Part shown: piece by piece, positions 22,690 to 33,278 of the stretch
Layout: each line of letters begins with the position of its first letter
Position numbering within the stretch: the stretch's first letter is position 1
Source: Lentinula raphanica
Taxonomy: Eukaryota; Basidiomycota; Agaricomycetes; Agaricales; Omphalotaceae
Assembly: GCA_027919835.1 (NCBI GenBank)
Contig: JANVFP010000004.1
Span: 1,550,001 to 1,614,000, forward strand
Direction: 5' to 3'
Length of the DNA stretch: 64,000 nucleotides
Notes under the pieces: generated by a model
The model's database searches: none
Seen by the model: the letters and a program-made list of their open reading frames with translations, nothing else
What the model was told of the DNA's origin: nothing
Program-made: the position numbers and the translations under genes

Positions 22690-24606
22690 ATCATTAAAAA
22701 TAGCTCCAAGAGCTACTCGGACTTCGAAGAACGCGGGCTCAGCAGATTTCTTTGATCCAGCGATACAAGCTTCAGATCAGCGAAAGCGCGCAACAAAGAA
22801 ACCCTCTGTACCTGTTTACGATCCGAGAAACCTCGGAAGAGCGAGTACTAGCAATCCAGATAACGGGAGAGCTCCTAGACCATCTTCGGAACAACCAGTA
22901 ACGAAGAGATCTAACGTAGTGCCAGGAAACGGTAGACAGAAGGCAGCTACTGTTGGACCAGATCCGCAATCTAGTTCAGATCCTACATTACAACCCGAAC
23001 CATTTGATTTGATACGACTGTTTTTACCCAACAATATGTCCGAAGTACATAACGGAAATGATCAGGGAGCCGCGGGCGCGAATGCTAACGCACCAGCGAA
23101 CCCGGCTGCCCAACAAAAACGACCGGAGGATCAACACGACATCATAAGGATGCTTGGTCCACCTGAACTGACTCCCGCGGAACAAGCAGAGTATAACAAT
23201 ACCAAGTTTCCGCTTACGCACAAAACTGCTATGATCCTGGACTTGGCCAATCCGAGCATGATCCCCGAGTGGGTGAGGTTCTGTTTGAACACGTTCCAGG
23301 CTACGGAAGTTACCTCCGAGAAGGTGAAGATGCAAAAGATCTTTTCTTGGATGACCCTTCAGACCAAGCAGGCTCTCGAGCATCTTCCCGGCGCGCAGGA
23401 GGGAAGGGAAGACGCGGACTGTTTTCTGCGTTCCTTGTGTGAAAGATTCCCGGCATCTCTAGGGAGACCAATGGGTTCGAAGAATACGCTCTTGCAGATC
23501 GTACAGAACTATGCTCCTTTGGGTGTCCGGGACGGAGATAGGTTGCTCGGATATTGTCTGTTGATGGAGGTAGAAGCCAATAAGTTGTTGAAACCGCCTC
23601 CGGCGATAGGAAACACGGAATTGGTGTCTCTTTTCCTGTCAGCATTCGATGACGAGTTACGGAAAGCTGTGAACCGTAAGGTTCAACAGCAAGTACCTGC
23701 TTTCCGCGTAGAGAAACGTCGGGTCGATGATCCATATCTGTTCATAGAGTACAAGGAAGCAGCAGAGGCCGTAGCAAGGCACCCACCCTTGGAATCGTTG
23801 TACCGGACGGTAACAAGTCGGGATGGCGTGGTCTTCAATGCGGAAACCCACTCAAGAGGAGGCGTGTACGTTCCGATTGGTGGTCCTCCGGTGATCAAAG
23901 AAGAAGTACCGGATCTCTCGCATTTCTTCCGGTCTCCAGCTAAGCCGTTGAAGTGAAACGAGAGGCTTCCGAGGAAACGGAAAGAGCACTAGCTGCAAAT
24001 AGGGACCAGTACAGTGTGTTGGTCAAAGATTTGGGAGCACTTAAGGCTACCTACAAAGAGGAACTTGAGACGTTGGCTCAAATGCTGGCTAACATCAAGA
24101 CCGGAAATGTTCAACCTGCGCAACGGGCGCAGCCCCATACTGTCGCTTCTGGTAGTGGTAATCCCGGAAACAGTGGGCCTCCCCGCGGAATCATTAACAC
24201 GAATCCGAATAATGCACAAGGTCAAAGGTCTGAGATGTTGTGTTTCCTTTGTCGGGAACCGAATCATATGATGCAAAGTTGTCCAATGTTCTTGGAACTC
24301 TTAGGGAAAGGTTGGATTATGCGTGATCCGCAAGATCCAAAGCGTCTTAAGTTGAAGGATGGGTCTCCGCTACCGAACAACTTCGGAAGTGAGAGTAGAT
24401 ACCAAAAGATCATGAAATATGGTCAGGCCAAAGGATGGCCCGAGGTTTCGACGATGATGAACGAGATGATCCCGGACAATGAGGATTACTCGGAACAGTT
24501 GGCCGGATCCCCAGCTTGGATGGTCATTGCCAACCTGGCGGAAATGGTGCAAGGGAGATCTAGCAATGGTGTGGCTACGGTGTACACGAACGAGTCGGGA
24601 AACTGA
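22690..24606 (+). pseudogene. Gag of 17.3-kb element, frame-broken
   Basis: Two overlapping frames. The first is open from about 22690, with its first ATG at 23036, and ends at 23956. It carries a capsid-like helical region with WVRFCLNTFQATE and FLRSLCERFP. The second (23953-24606) begins with a likely coiled coil and carries the nucleocapsid knuckle CFLCREPNHMMQSC (CX2CX4HX4C). The frame steps by -1 at about 23953 and again before 24615. The 115 codons before ATG 23036 look like real coding sequence rich in Arg, Lys and Ser, so translation may begin elsewhere or after splicing. Gag would form the particle that packages the element RNA. Confidence 0.75.
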
Positions 24607-24614
24607 GGAATCCA

Positions 24615-26096
24615 ATGATTGAGTTGACCTCTGGGCCGAGGACACGGTCTCAGCAACAGGCAACAACTCATGAGGGTGCCCCAAAGCCTAACTCACCAAA
24701 AGCAATACCTGCCGTCAAGAATAAACGCTTTGACGGGGTACATATACCCATAGATCGAAATAACCCTAGTAAAAACAAAACATCCGAAAAACCGAAGTCC
24801 AATCCGGACAATTCTACGCCTAATCATGACCGATCTGCTGGATCAGACCCCGATTCTTCTCAATCACTGAGGGAAGCTGCTTTGGAAAGGATACAGTCAG
24901 TGACCATTGACGATTTAACGGATGAGAGTGCTTTAGGTTCGGGACGCGAGCCTGATCAGGCAGATCAACGGAAATTGAAGCAAGTACGATTCCGCGATGC
25001 GTCACCTCCTCGTACGGAAAATCCGAGAAGGCCATTTGATGATGTTCAGCCCAGAGAAGTTACACCTCACCCTCGAAATCAACCAAAGCCGGAGAAGATA
25101 CCTGAATCTAAAGGATCTTCGAAGGCACCAAAATACAGGCTGCAGAATGAACTGTTTACGCCTGGTCTAGAGGAAGAGCTTGCTGACCGGATAGTGCGAA
25201 AGACGATTGAATTGACTTCTTCCGAAGCTTTACAGCTTTCGGGGAAGATCAGGCAGATCGTGGCACGAAAGATACGGAATAAGCGAGTACTTCCGCAAGA
25301 TCGAAAGAAAATGCTGCTGAACCTGGCTGATCAACAAGATCTAGCTACGGAAACACTTTCAAATGACGATTCCGAAGACGAACAAGTCATTTCCGTGGAT
25401 GATCTAGCATTACCCGAAGCTTGGGCTTTTGAAAGATTATCTGAGGATCGGGATGGGATGAAAGCAGGAGCGTTTGTTCAAGTAGATCCAGTAGAATCAT
25501 TCTTGAGTGATGTAGACGAGAATGATGAACGACGAGATATGACCATAGTTGCTACCATCGGCAATGGTCTCCGTGCAGTGTGGCCTGTTGTGAATGATCG
25601 GGAAGATCTCGAAGTAGAGAACCTCCTGGACTCAGGATCACAGATAGTCGCAATCGATATGAGCGTGGCGTTAGGCTTAGGTCTAGGTTGGGATCCCGGA
25701 ATCACCATACAGATGCAAAATGTACATGGCGGGATCGCGCGGACCAAAGGTTTAGCTCGAAATGTGCCCTTTCGATTTGGACCAGTCACAGTGTATTTGC
25801 AGTTACATGTCCAAGAAAAGGCTCCCTTCGAAATACTGTTGGGACGTCCGTTTGATGTGTTAACTGAGAGTGTCATTCAGACTTTTGGATCGGGTGATCA
25901 GGAACTTACGATTACGGATCCGAATACTGGAAAACGGTATACCATGGGTACATATCCGAAAGGACATGGACCGAGAGCACCAAGAAGGTGGTGGAACGAA
26001 AAGTATCACAGCCAACTCAACAGTTGCAACCCGAATCAAGACGGGAAGACACTCACGAGGAGGCAGAGAAAGTTCCGCAACCAAATTTTTGAATAA
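24615..26096 (+). pseudogene. protease region of 17.3-kb element
   Basis: A long acidic linker is followed by a retropepsin-like domain: LLDSGSQIVAIDMSVA holds the DSG active site, and EILLGRPFDVL is the typical C-terminal flap-side motif. The frame appears to change twice near the end: near 25985 into a Glu/Gln-rich stretch, and near 26090 at a run of five T into the segment leading to RT. Both fit loss of one base. The protease would cut the Gag-Pol polyprotein. Confidence 0.75.
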
Positions 26097-26097
26097 C

Positions 26098-28367
26098 CTC
26101 TGGGATCTGAGTAGCGACCAGGGAGAGGTAGAAATCGCTCTTAGTGGGTACTGGGATGCTCAAGCGGAAGAGGTGGTTATAGAGTCGAATCAGGTGAAAC
26201 GAGGTACCTTCTCCGATGAAGAATTAGCGGACGTGTATGTACAATGCTGTCTGCCAACGATCGAGAAGTCACACCCCGGAATTGCCGAAACCATATCACT
26301 ATACCTGAACAAAGGTGTAGATCATCAACAAAATCGTGTGATCAACCCATGGAAGGAAGGATTTAGAGCTGATCCGACCGTTGAGGACCTGAAGGAGACC
26401 TTTTACCAGTCCATGACAAAGGACGTTAGGTGGAAGGACTTACACGGGTTAACTCGTCCATATGATAACACGGAAGATCTACCAGATCAAGTAGATCAAA
26501 CAAAAGATGCGGAATTGTCTTCAATGACCCAAGATTTGGAGGCTGCGATGCATCGTGTTAAGCTCTGGGAACTCAAGAACGAGACGATTGACCAGCATAT
26601 ATGCGCATATAATGATGTGTTTTTGCCAGATCAGCCAGTTTCGGTCTTCGGTTCTCGAAAATATAAGCCTGTAGCGGTGAAAGTTCGCCCTGTCAAGGCT
26701 GATTTACCGGAAGAATTCCGTGTGCGGAGACACATTTACGGGGATCCTTTGGCTGATCTACCAGATCTACCAACTCATCCTCCGGAATTCACGCCGGGTA
26801 TTCGGTATACGCAAGAACGGAAAGAGATCATCGAGAAAAACCATGCGGAAGGTTTCCTTACGGACGAGGAAATGAAGCTAGTTCATCATATGATGAAGTT
26901 GCAGGAAATGGGTTTTGCTTGGGAAGCTTCCGAGGGCGGACATTCAGAGAGGACTTCTTTCCTCCCGTGAAAATTCCGGTCATACCTCATGAGCCCTGGG
27001 TCGAACGAAATATTCCAATTCCTCCCGGAATCTTCGAAAAGGTTTGTAAGATCATCAAGGATAAGATTGATGCTGGAGTTTATGAACCATCTTGCTCGAG
27101 TTATCGTTCAAAATGGTTTTGTGTGGTCAAGAAGGATGGAACGAGTCTTCGTTTAGTACATAGTTTGGAACCCTTGAACAAGGTGACCATTCAACACTCC
27201 GGGATTCCTCCTGCTACCGCGGATATTGCTCGTCATTTTGCGGGTCGTGCCTGTGGTGGTCTGTTGGATATCTATGTGGGTTATGATGAACGACCACTCG
27301 ATGTTAGTTCGCGAGATCTGACGACATTCCAAACCCGTACGGACCACACCGTCTCGTAAAGTTGCCTATGGGTTGGACGAACTCTGTTCCGATATTCCAT
27401 GACGATGTAACTTACATGATGCGAGATGAAATTCCGGAATATACTATTCCTTACGTCGATGATGTTCCTATCAGAGGCCCGGGACTCGTTATGAATTACC
27501 GGGTGGCGGATACGAAACTATCCCTGAAAATCCTTTGATCAGACGATTTGTCTGGGAGCATCTCCAAAATGTGAACCGAATCATTCAGCGGATGCGGTAT
27601 TGCGGCGGAACCTTCTCGGGACCTAAAGCATTCCTGTGTTGCGCTGAAACTGTAGTGGTTGGACACCGTTGCACGTACGAAGGACAGAAACCGGAAGATA
27701 GAATCGCAACTACGGTTCTAACTTGGCCTCCGTGCTCTTCTAAGACACAGGTCCGAGCCTTTCTGGGAACTGTTGGTCAGCTCCGGATGTTCATTCACAA
27801 TACGCTAAGAAAGCCTCACCTTTGACCAAATTAACGGCGAATATTCCGTTTGAGTGGAAGGATGAGCATGTCATAGCCATGGACCTGTTGAAAGACGGAG
27901 TCCGTAATGCACCAGCCTTAAGAGTCATAGTATATGACTGGGAAACACACTTAGCAGTGGATAGTTCTTACATGGGTACGGGATTTTACATCTATCAGAT
28001 TGATCCTGTAGATCAGACGAAGATTTACTATAATTACTTCGGATCCATCCCGTATAATGAACGTGAAGCTCGGTTTTCTCAATCTAAGCGTGAACTCTAT
28101 GGTTTGAAGGTTGCTCTCCGAGCAACACACTATCTTCTTTATGGATGTCGGAAACTCACGGTGGAAACGGATGCTAGCTATATTCAAGGAATGCTTGAAA
28201 ATCCGAGTAGTGGTCCAAACGCTACGATCAACCGTTGGATTGAAGATATTCGTAAATTCCATTTCGATTTGATTCATGTCAAAGGAGCAACCTTTGGACC
28301 TGATGGTTTGTCTCGAAGACCTCCGGGAGGTTGGACTACCCCTCGCGGGAAACCGAAGAGGATCTAG
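26098..28367 (+). pseudogene. reverse transcriptase-RNase H, 4 frame breaks
   Basis: RT of the agaricomycete gypsy group marked by LLDIYVGYDER and PYVDDVPIRGP (the YVDD box). It is followed by the thumb-connection sequence VRAFLGTVGQLRMFI and RNase H with LAVDSSYMGTGFYIYQ, SQSKRELYGLKVALR and VETDASYIQGML. Frame changes occur near 26925, 27335, 27490, 27808 and 28340, the last at the border to the next segment, each by -1. At 27335, 27490 and 27808 the local sequence reads as one missing base in or next to a short run. The domain content is complete, so only the frame is damaged. Confidence 0.85.
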
Positions 28368-29980
28368 CAGAAGATGCAGATGACTCCAACAACGTTAGGT
28401 TCTTCAAAGCGGACGAAGCGGATGATCCATTGCCCTTTGAATCATTCAAAGATCATATAGATCCCCGGACAGGATACTTTTGCGAGACCATTGAAGATGA
28501 GTTTGCGGAAGATCTTCAAGTTGCCCGGGAGGAAGAGATCCAGCATGCATTCCTCAAAGAACGTTTAGAGGCCTCGGGAATGCCTTTGACCTCTCAGTTT
28601 CTGCAGTATACTGCGATCCCCGACAATGCTACTTGGGGACCTGATCACAAATATCCGATATCTCATAGATCGGATGGCGGAAATCGTCTAGATCAGCAGT
28701 TACCGGAAATTCGAGCATGGCTTAAGGACCCGAATGCTGAGCAATTCGCGAAGTTGGACAAAAGACAACGAGCGGAAATGGACCGGAAAACACTGTCCTT
28801 TTCAATAGACTCGGAAGGTCGACTGTTCCATCGGAAACCATCCACAGATCAACTGCGTTTAGTGGTTGAACCGGAAAAACGAATGTATCTATTGCACAGT
28901 GCTCATGATGCGTTAGGACACAAGGGCACATATGCGACGAAAGACTTCTTAGAAAAGAGGTTTTGGTGGCCGATCTGGAGAAAGACGTGGAGTGGTATGT
29001 GAAAACATGTCAAGCCTGCCAAGATCGACTTAGGTCTTTGGTACGGATCCCTCCAACGGTGACCTTCACGCCATCCTTGTTCCAAAAGATACATATCGAT
29101 ACTATGGTTATGTCTCCGGCCAGTAATGGTTGCAGATATATCGTTCACGGAAGGGATTCATTGTCGAGTTGGCCGGAAGCTAGGGCACTGAGAGTTGAAA
29201 ACGCGAGATCACTCGCGGAATGGTTCTTTGAAGACATCATATGTAGATGGGGATGTCCGGAAATCGTGGTCTCGGACAATGCACCACAATGAAGCTTATG
29301 TTGAGATGGCTCGAACAGAAATACGGGATCCGTGGAATACAGATATCGCCTTACAATTCACAAGCTAACGGAAAGATTGAGCGTGCTCACTTTGATCTGA
29401 GACAAGCACTTGCGAAAGCGTGTGCGGGAGATCTGTCAAAATGGTACTACTTCTTGAAACCGATACTTTGGGCTGATCGTATTACTGCACGGAGAGGTTT
29501 AGGCTGTTCGCCATACTTTGTAGCTACTGGTACGGAACCTCTGCTACCTTTCGATATTGTTGAATCTACATATTTGGTCAATCCACCAAATTGAATACTA
29601 TCACGGGAAGAGCTACTGGGCTTCCGGGCTCAGGCTCTTTCCAAACATCGTTCCTTCGTCGAGAACATGAAATCACGGATCGACGAGAACAAACGTCGAG
29701 AAGCGAGAGTTTTCGAGGAAAAGTACAAGTACACAATTAAGGACTGGGATTTCAACCGGGAACCTTAGTACAGGTACGGAACACCGCCATCGAGAAGAAT
29801 TTGGATCGGAAAATGTACCTTCGATATCGTGGACCTATGGTTGTCATCCGGAGGACACGAGGAGGTGCATATATCATTGCGGAAATGGATGGCACTGTAC
29901 TTAAAGACAAAGTGGGTGCTTTCCGTGTGATCCCGCATCATGCTCGTTACGAACCGATGAACTGCCGGAAAATATACATG
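28331..29980 (+). pseudogene. integrase of 17.3-kb element, frame-broken
   Basis: Zinc-binding N-terminus with His residues in LLHSAHDALGHKGTY and Cys residues in CQACQ. A catalytic core follows with IDTMVM (first Asp), VVSDNAPQ (second Asp) and ANGKIERAHFD (Glu). The C-terminal SH3-like segment includes [20 protein letters not shown]. Frame steps of -1 near 28965, 29285 and 29755, and an in-frame TGA at 29592. No chromodomain was recognised. This enzyme would insert the DNA copy; as read here it could not be made as one protein. Confidence 0.8.
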
Positions 29981-30381
29981 ATCTGATAGATCTGTCGCCC
30001 GAGCAGTTAGAATCTATGGTACAGGATGAGGAAGACGAACCTGAGGAAGTGGAGGACTTTATTTTCAGTACGGTCCCTCGAATAAACATTTCCGGTGATG
30101 ATCAGTCGAATTCCGTTGAACCACCACTGGTTCCGCCTGTTGAACAGCTTGATCCGGAGGATCTGAAGGCTGCTGAGTCCGAAGATCAAGAGGAAGAGGC
30201 GAATCCGTCCTACCGAATGGTCCACGACGAAGTGGTCACGGAAATCTTTCTAAACATGCCTGATCCAACAGATCAGTTAGTTTGGGGGAGTTTCCGCGAT
30301 GTTTCAACTTATTCTATCTCAATATCACTCGAGGAATTTAGTTGCCACTGGATTACCTCAAAAACTACCAATGATACTTGA
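29981..30381 (+). pseudogene. acidic post-integrase segment
   Basis: Open frame after another -1 step, rich in Glu and Asp (EEDEPEEVEDF), with two palindrome copies at 30150 and 30261 read as Asp-Pro-x-Asp. It ends at 30381. No known domain; probably the C-terminal end of Pol. Confidence 0.55.
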
Positions 30382-30584
30382 CTTGACAAAAGTACAGGTA
30401 TAAAAATAGGCGACAGGGCAGAATGAACATGATCTAGATGGTCAGCCTCGATAAGCACTTGCTTAAGGTGCGGAGCGTGGCCCTTGCATTTCGGGATCCT
30501 CTAAGTCTGTCTGCGCAATTTTAATTACGGGTGGCAGCGACGGTGGTGCGGAAAACACGTACACCTCTTCAACGTCGGCAGGAA

Positions 30585-32465
30585 TCATGGTGGTGTCCTC
30601 GTCTTTGGGCAGAGGTTCACCACCTTCCGAGCAGCCCTGGCGTTGTCGATGATCCGTTGACTAGCCTCCCCACGGTGTGCATAGAAACGAGCTTTCATAA
30701 CACAGTCGAAGAGTTGGGTCGTATGGAAGTTGATGAAGGCATTGTACTGCTCTTCGGTGTACGATTCAACCTCCGGGTTGTGGGCGAGTCCGATGTTGTG
30801 AAGAAGTTGCACGAGATCTCGATGATCTGTATCGTCGGGGGTACCTGTAACGATAATCAGTAACACGAAGCTTGCGGAAGGTCTCCGGACTATGCAAAAC
30901 GAAATTATCTAACGGAAAATGCGTGATCTAGCAGATCAACGAGTTTCCGTAGAAGTCCGTACGAAAAGCGGAAAATGGAAGTGGTACTCACTAGTATCCG
31001 CGAGTTCCAACGAATACTTCACCCTCTTAATCAGATCTTCACCAACAGCACGGGCTGGGAGATCGCGGTTACAGCTGCACAGTACTATGTGCTGAGGAGA
31101 CAGAGCCCGCTCAGTCTCATCACCGTCCGCGGGACCAACATCGCGTTCGGAACGTTTGCGCTTGCTCTTGGTCTTGGAAGACTTCGGAGTGTCATCGTCG
31201 TCACGGTGTCGCGCTTTTTGTTTTGGTCTTAGCCTTCGCAGGAGTAGAATCCTCGACGTCGTCAGCCATCTATGGCACGGGTTAGTCATAAACTTGTCTG
31301 ATCTACAAGATCAGCCACGTACCGAGACATCCTGATCTGCCAGAGCGCGGGTTCGTCGTCAGGGGATTTCTTCTTGCTTTTGGAACGAGTAGAGGGCCTG
31401 GTAGGAGGAGGAGGAGTCGCTTCCGCGTCTTCTTCCCCTTCTCGCCTTTTTCACGTTCCTCCTTGGCGTGCTTGATCCTTTCGTCCATACCAATGATATG
31501 ATCGATGACGAGTTCAGCACGACGAGGCTGGATAAACCGTTAGCAGCTGATCTAACAGATCAAGGTACCATACTTACCGGAGGGTCATACCGCGGAACAG
31601 GAACCCCATACGCAGTGATTCTTGCATTTCAAAGCGTTGCTCGCGTGGACTACGGAAGTGGCCTCGCATGGGAAGTCCGCGGCCTCGTAAATGGTTAGCA
31701 AGTGCGCCTCGAGGACCTTTTGGAGGAGAAGGACCATGTTCTGCAAGATCAGCATCCTGGAACCTTTAGTCAATAAACGAATCTTCGAAACAGTTGCGGA
31801 AACGCACCACCTCGGCCATGAACTTGGCGTCAGCATCGAAACTGCTGGATCTGCTGGATCAGTCGCAACTTCCTTGCCTTTCGACTTGGATTTCGACGGT
31901 CCTTCAGGATCAGCAGGTGGAACACTAGGTCCGCGAGTACTAACGCAGGAGAACCCTGTCTGCCTTGGTCCTCACGGAGCTTTTTGCGACGAAGGTCGTT
32001 CAGCTGAATGTAGAAACTGACGATCTCAGCGTTCTTCCCTCCCTCTTCAGAGAGTTTGGGAAACTGCTTAGGGATCTCGTCACGGATAGTGCGGTACGCA
32101 TTCACGGCGGAAAGTAATTCCTCCGCGAGATTGTCGTACGCCCGCAGATAGTCCTTGTTCATACACGCAGCGTCGCGGGACACTCGAATGAGCTGACGGA
32201 AAATGGTTAGTTTTGTTAGATCTAGCAGATCAGACGGTTTCCGTACCAAATGAGTGTACGCGCAACGGACATCGTTCAAAAAGATCGTTTTGTTGGACGT
32301 GGTGAACTCGACCTTGTCCTTGCTAGAACTGTACTTGGCACCTTGCCAGGCCAGGCTCTTGTCATCGCTAACACGAGCAGCCCAGTACTCCGCGTCGACG
32401 CACCAGTTGGCAAAGTCAGCTTCAAGCGAGATAGGGAGATTGTGGTACTCGTAGTTGGGAGCCAT
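30585..32465 (-). CDS. antisense accessory gene B of 17.3-kb element
   Basis: Opposite strand to gag-pol, reading from ATG 32465 (MAPNYEYHNL) to a stop at 30585. Exon 1 (32465-32247) joins exon 2 (from 32192) in frame over a 54-bp GT-AG intron. Further exons encode helical segments, a basic Lys-rich stretch (HAKEEREKGEKG), a Pro/Ser/Lys-rich stretch, an acidic-basic stretch (RDDDDTPKSSKTK) and a final helical exon with LVQLLHNIGLAHNPEVE. Four introns, near 32220, 31550, 31310 and 30930, each contain one copy of the 15-bp palindrome. Frame breaks near 31960 and 31436, and a less clear one near 31215, suggest damage like that in pol. Family not recognised; a nuclear or nucleic-acid-binding role is only suggested by composition. 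Confidence 0.55.
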
Positions 32466-33278
32466 TTTTCGTTGAGTTGGAGTCGGATCTCTTAGATCAA
32501 GGGCTTTTATACCTTTTCCGATGCTTCGGGTCAGCAGGGGACTGCTGAGCTTTAGTTTGGGGGAGGGGACACACGGTGTTTCAAGAATTTTCGAAATTTC
32601 AGAAATTTTCATGAAAATTTTACGAGATCTAAAAGACCTGTGCTCGTGGACAGCTTAAGCATGCGTACAACGCAAAGACTTAGATCTAAAACCGACGCAG
32701 TTTGCAATTTGTAAAGCCCAATGGATTTAACATGCCATGTGAGGCTGCAACCACCAACTTGATAACCGAAGAAATAACATTGATGCGTCTGATCTAGCAG
32801 ATCAAAATGATCTAGCAGATCAGACTCAGTTCAGGAGGAAAAGACAGCGGAAAAGTAATGCAAAAGACTCAGAAAGGACATAGAGTGTCTAAGGCAGATA
32901 CTTAGAAGAACAACATAGGTCAATGAGCTACTTATAGGGTTCTATCAGGTAGCAGCCAAGGAAAACTTGAAGCATTAATTTATAGGCTGGGGAAGGGAAA
33001 CCTCAGAAGACATCTTAGGAGATATCTCAAGTGTCTTGAAGTTTCAACTTAGGAATTCTGCAAGAGATCTCAGACCAAGGAGTAGAAGACAAGATTGAGC
33101 CCACATGGGCATTGACATTCCAAGCAGAAGGCTACTAGCTAGCTAGAGACCAAGAAGGGTACTATATACTGCAAGACAAAGTACAAGTTGTGAGGTAGAA
33201 TTAGTCTGGCTCGAGAGAGAGTCCGATCACTAATCTACGAGGGCAAAAGTCCGGAAATTGCATAAGTCCATGGCTACC
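32466..33278. other. spacer between the two antisense genes
   Basis: About 810 bases, AT-richer than the genes. It contains a palindrome at 32485-32499 just upstream of gene B and a tandem pair at 32790-32804 and 32808-32822. It probably holds the promoter of gene B and the 3' end of gene A. No protein was recognised. Confidence 0.5.
32790..32822. promoter_or_regulatory. tandem pair of perfect 15-bp palindromes
   Basis: Two identical TGATCTAGCAGATCA sites with 3 bases between them, about 330 bases upstream of the antisense gene B start. This is the densest pair in the element, placed like a double operator. A binding protein is inferred, not known. Confidence 0.55.

Noticed and set aside
22690..30381. 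Programmed -1 frameshifting as the explanation for all 13 frame changes
   Set aside because: One -1 event is common in retroelements but thirteen would leave almost no product. Missing bases beside short runs fit sequencing error or mutation better.
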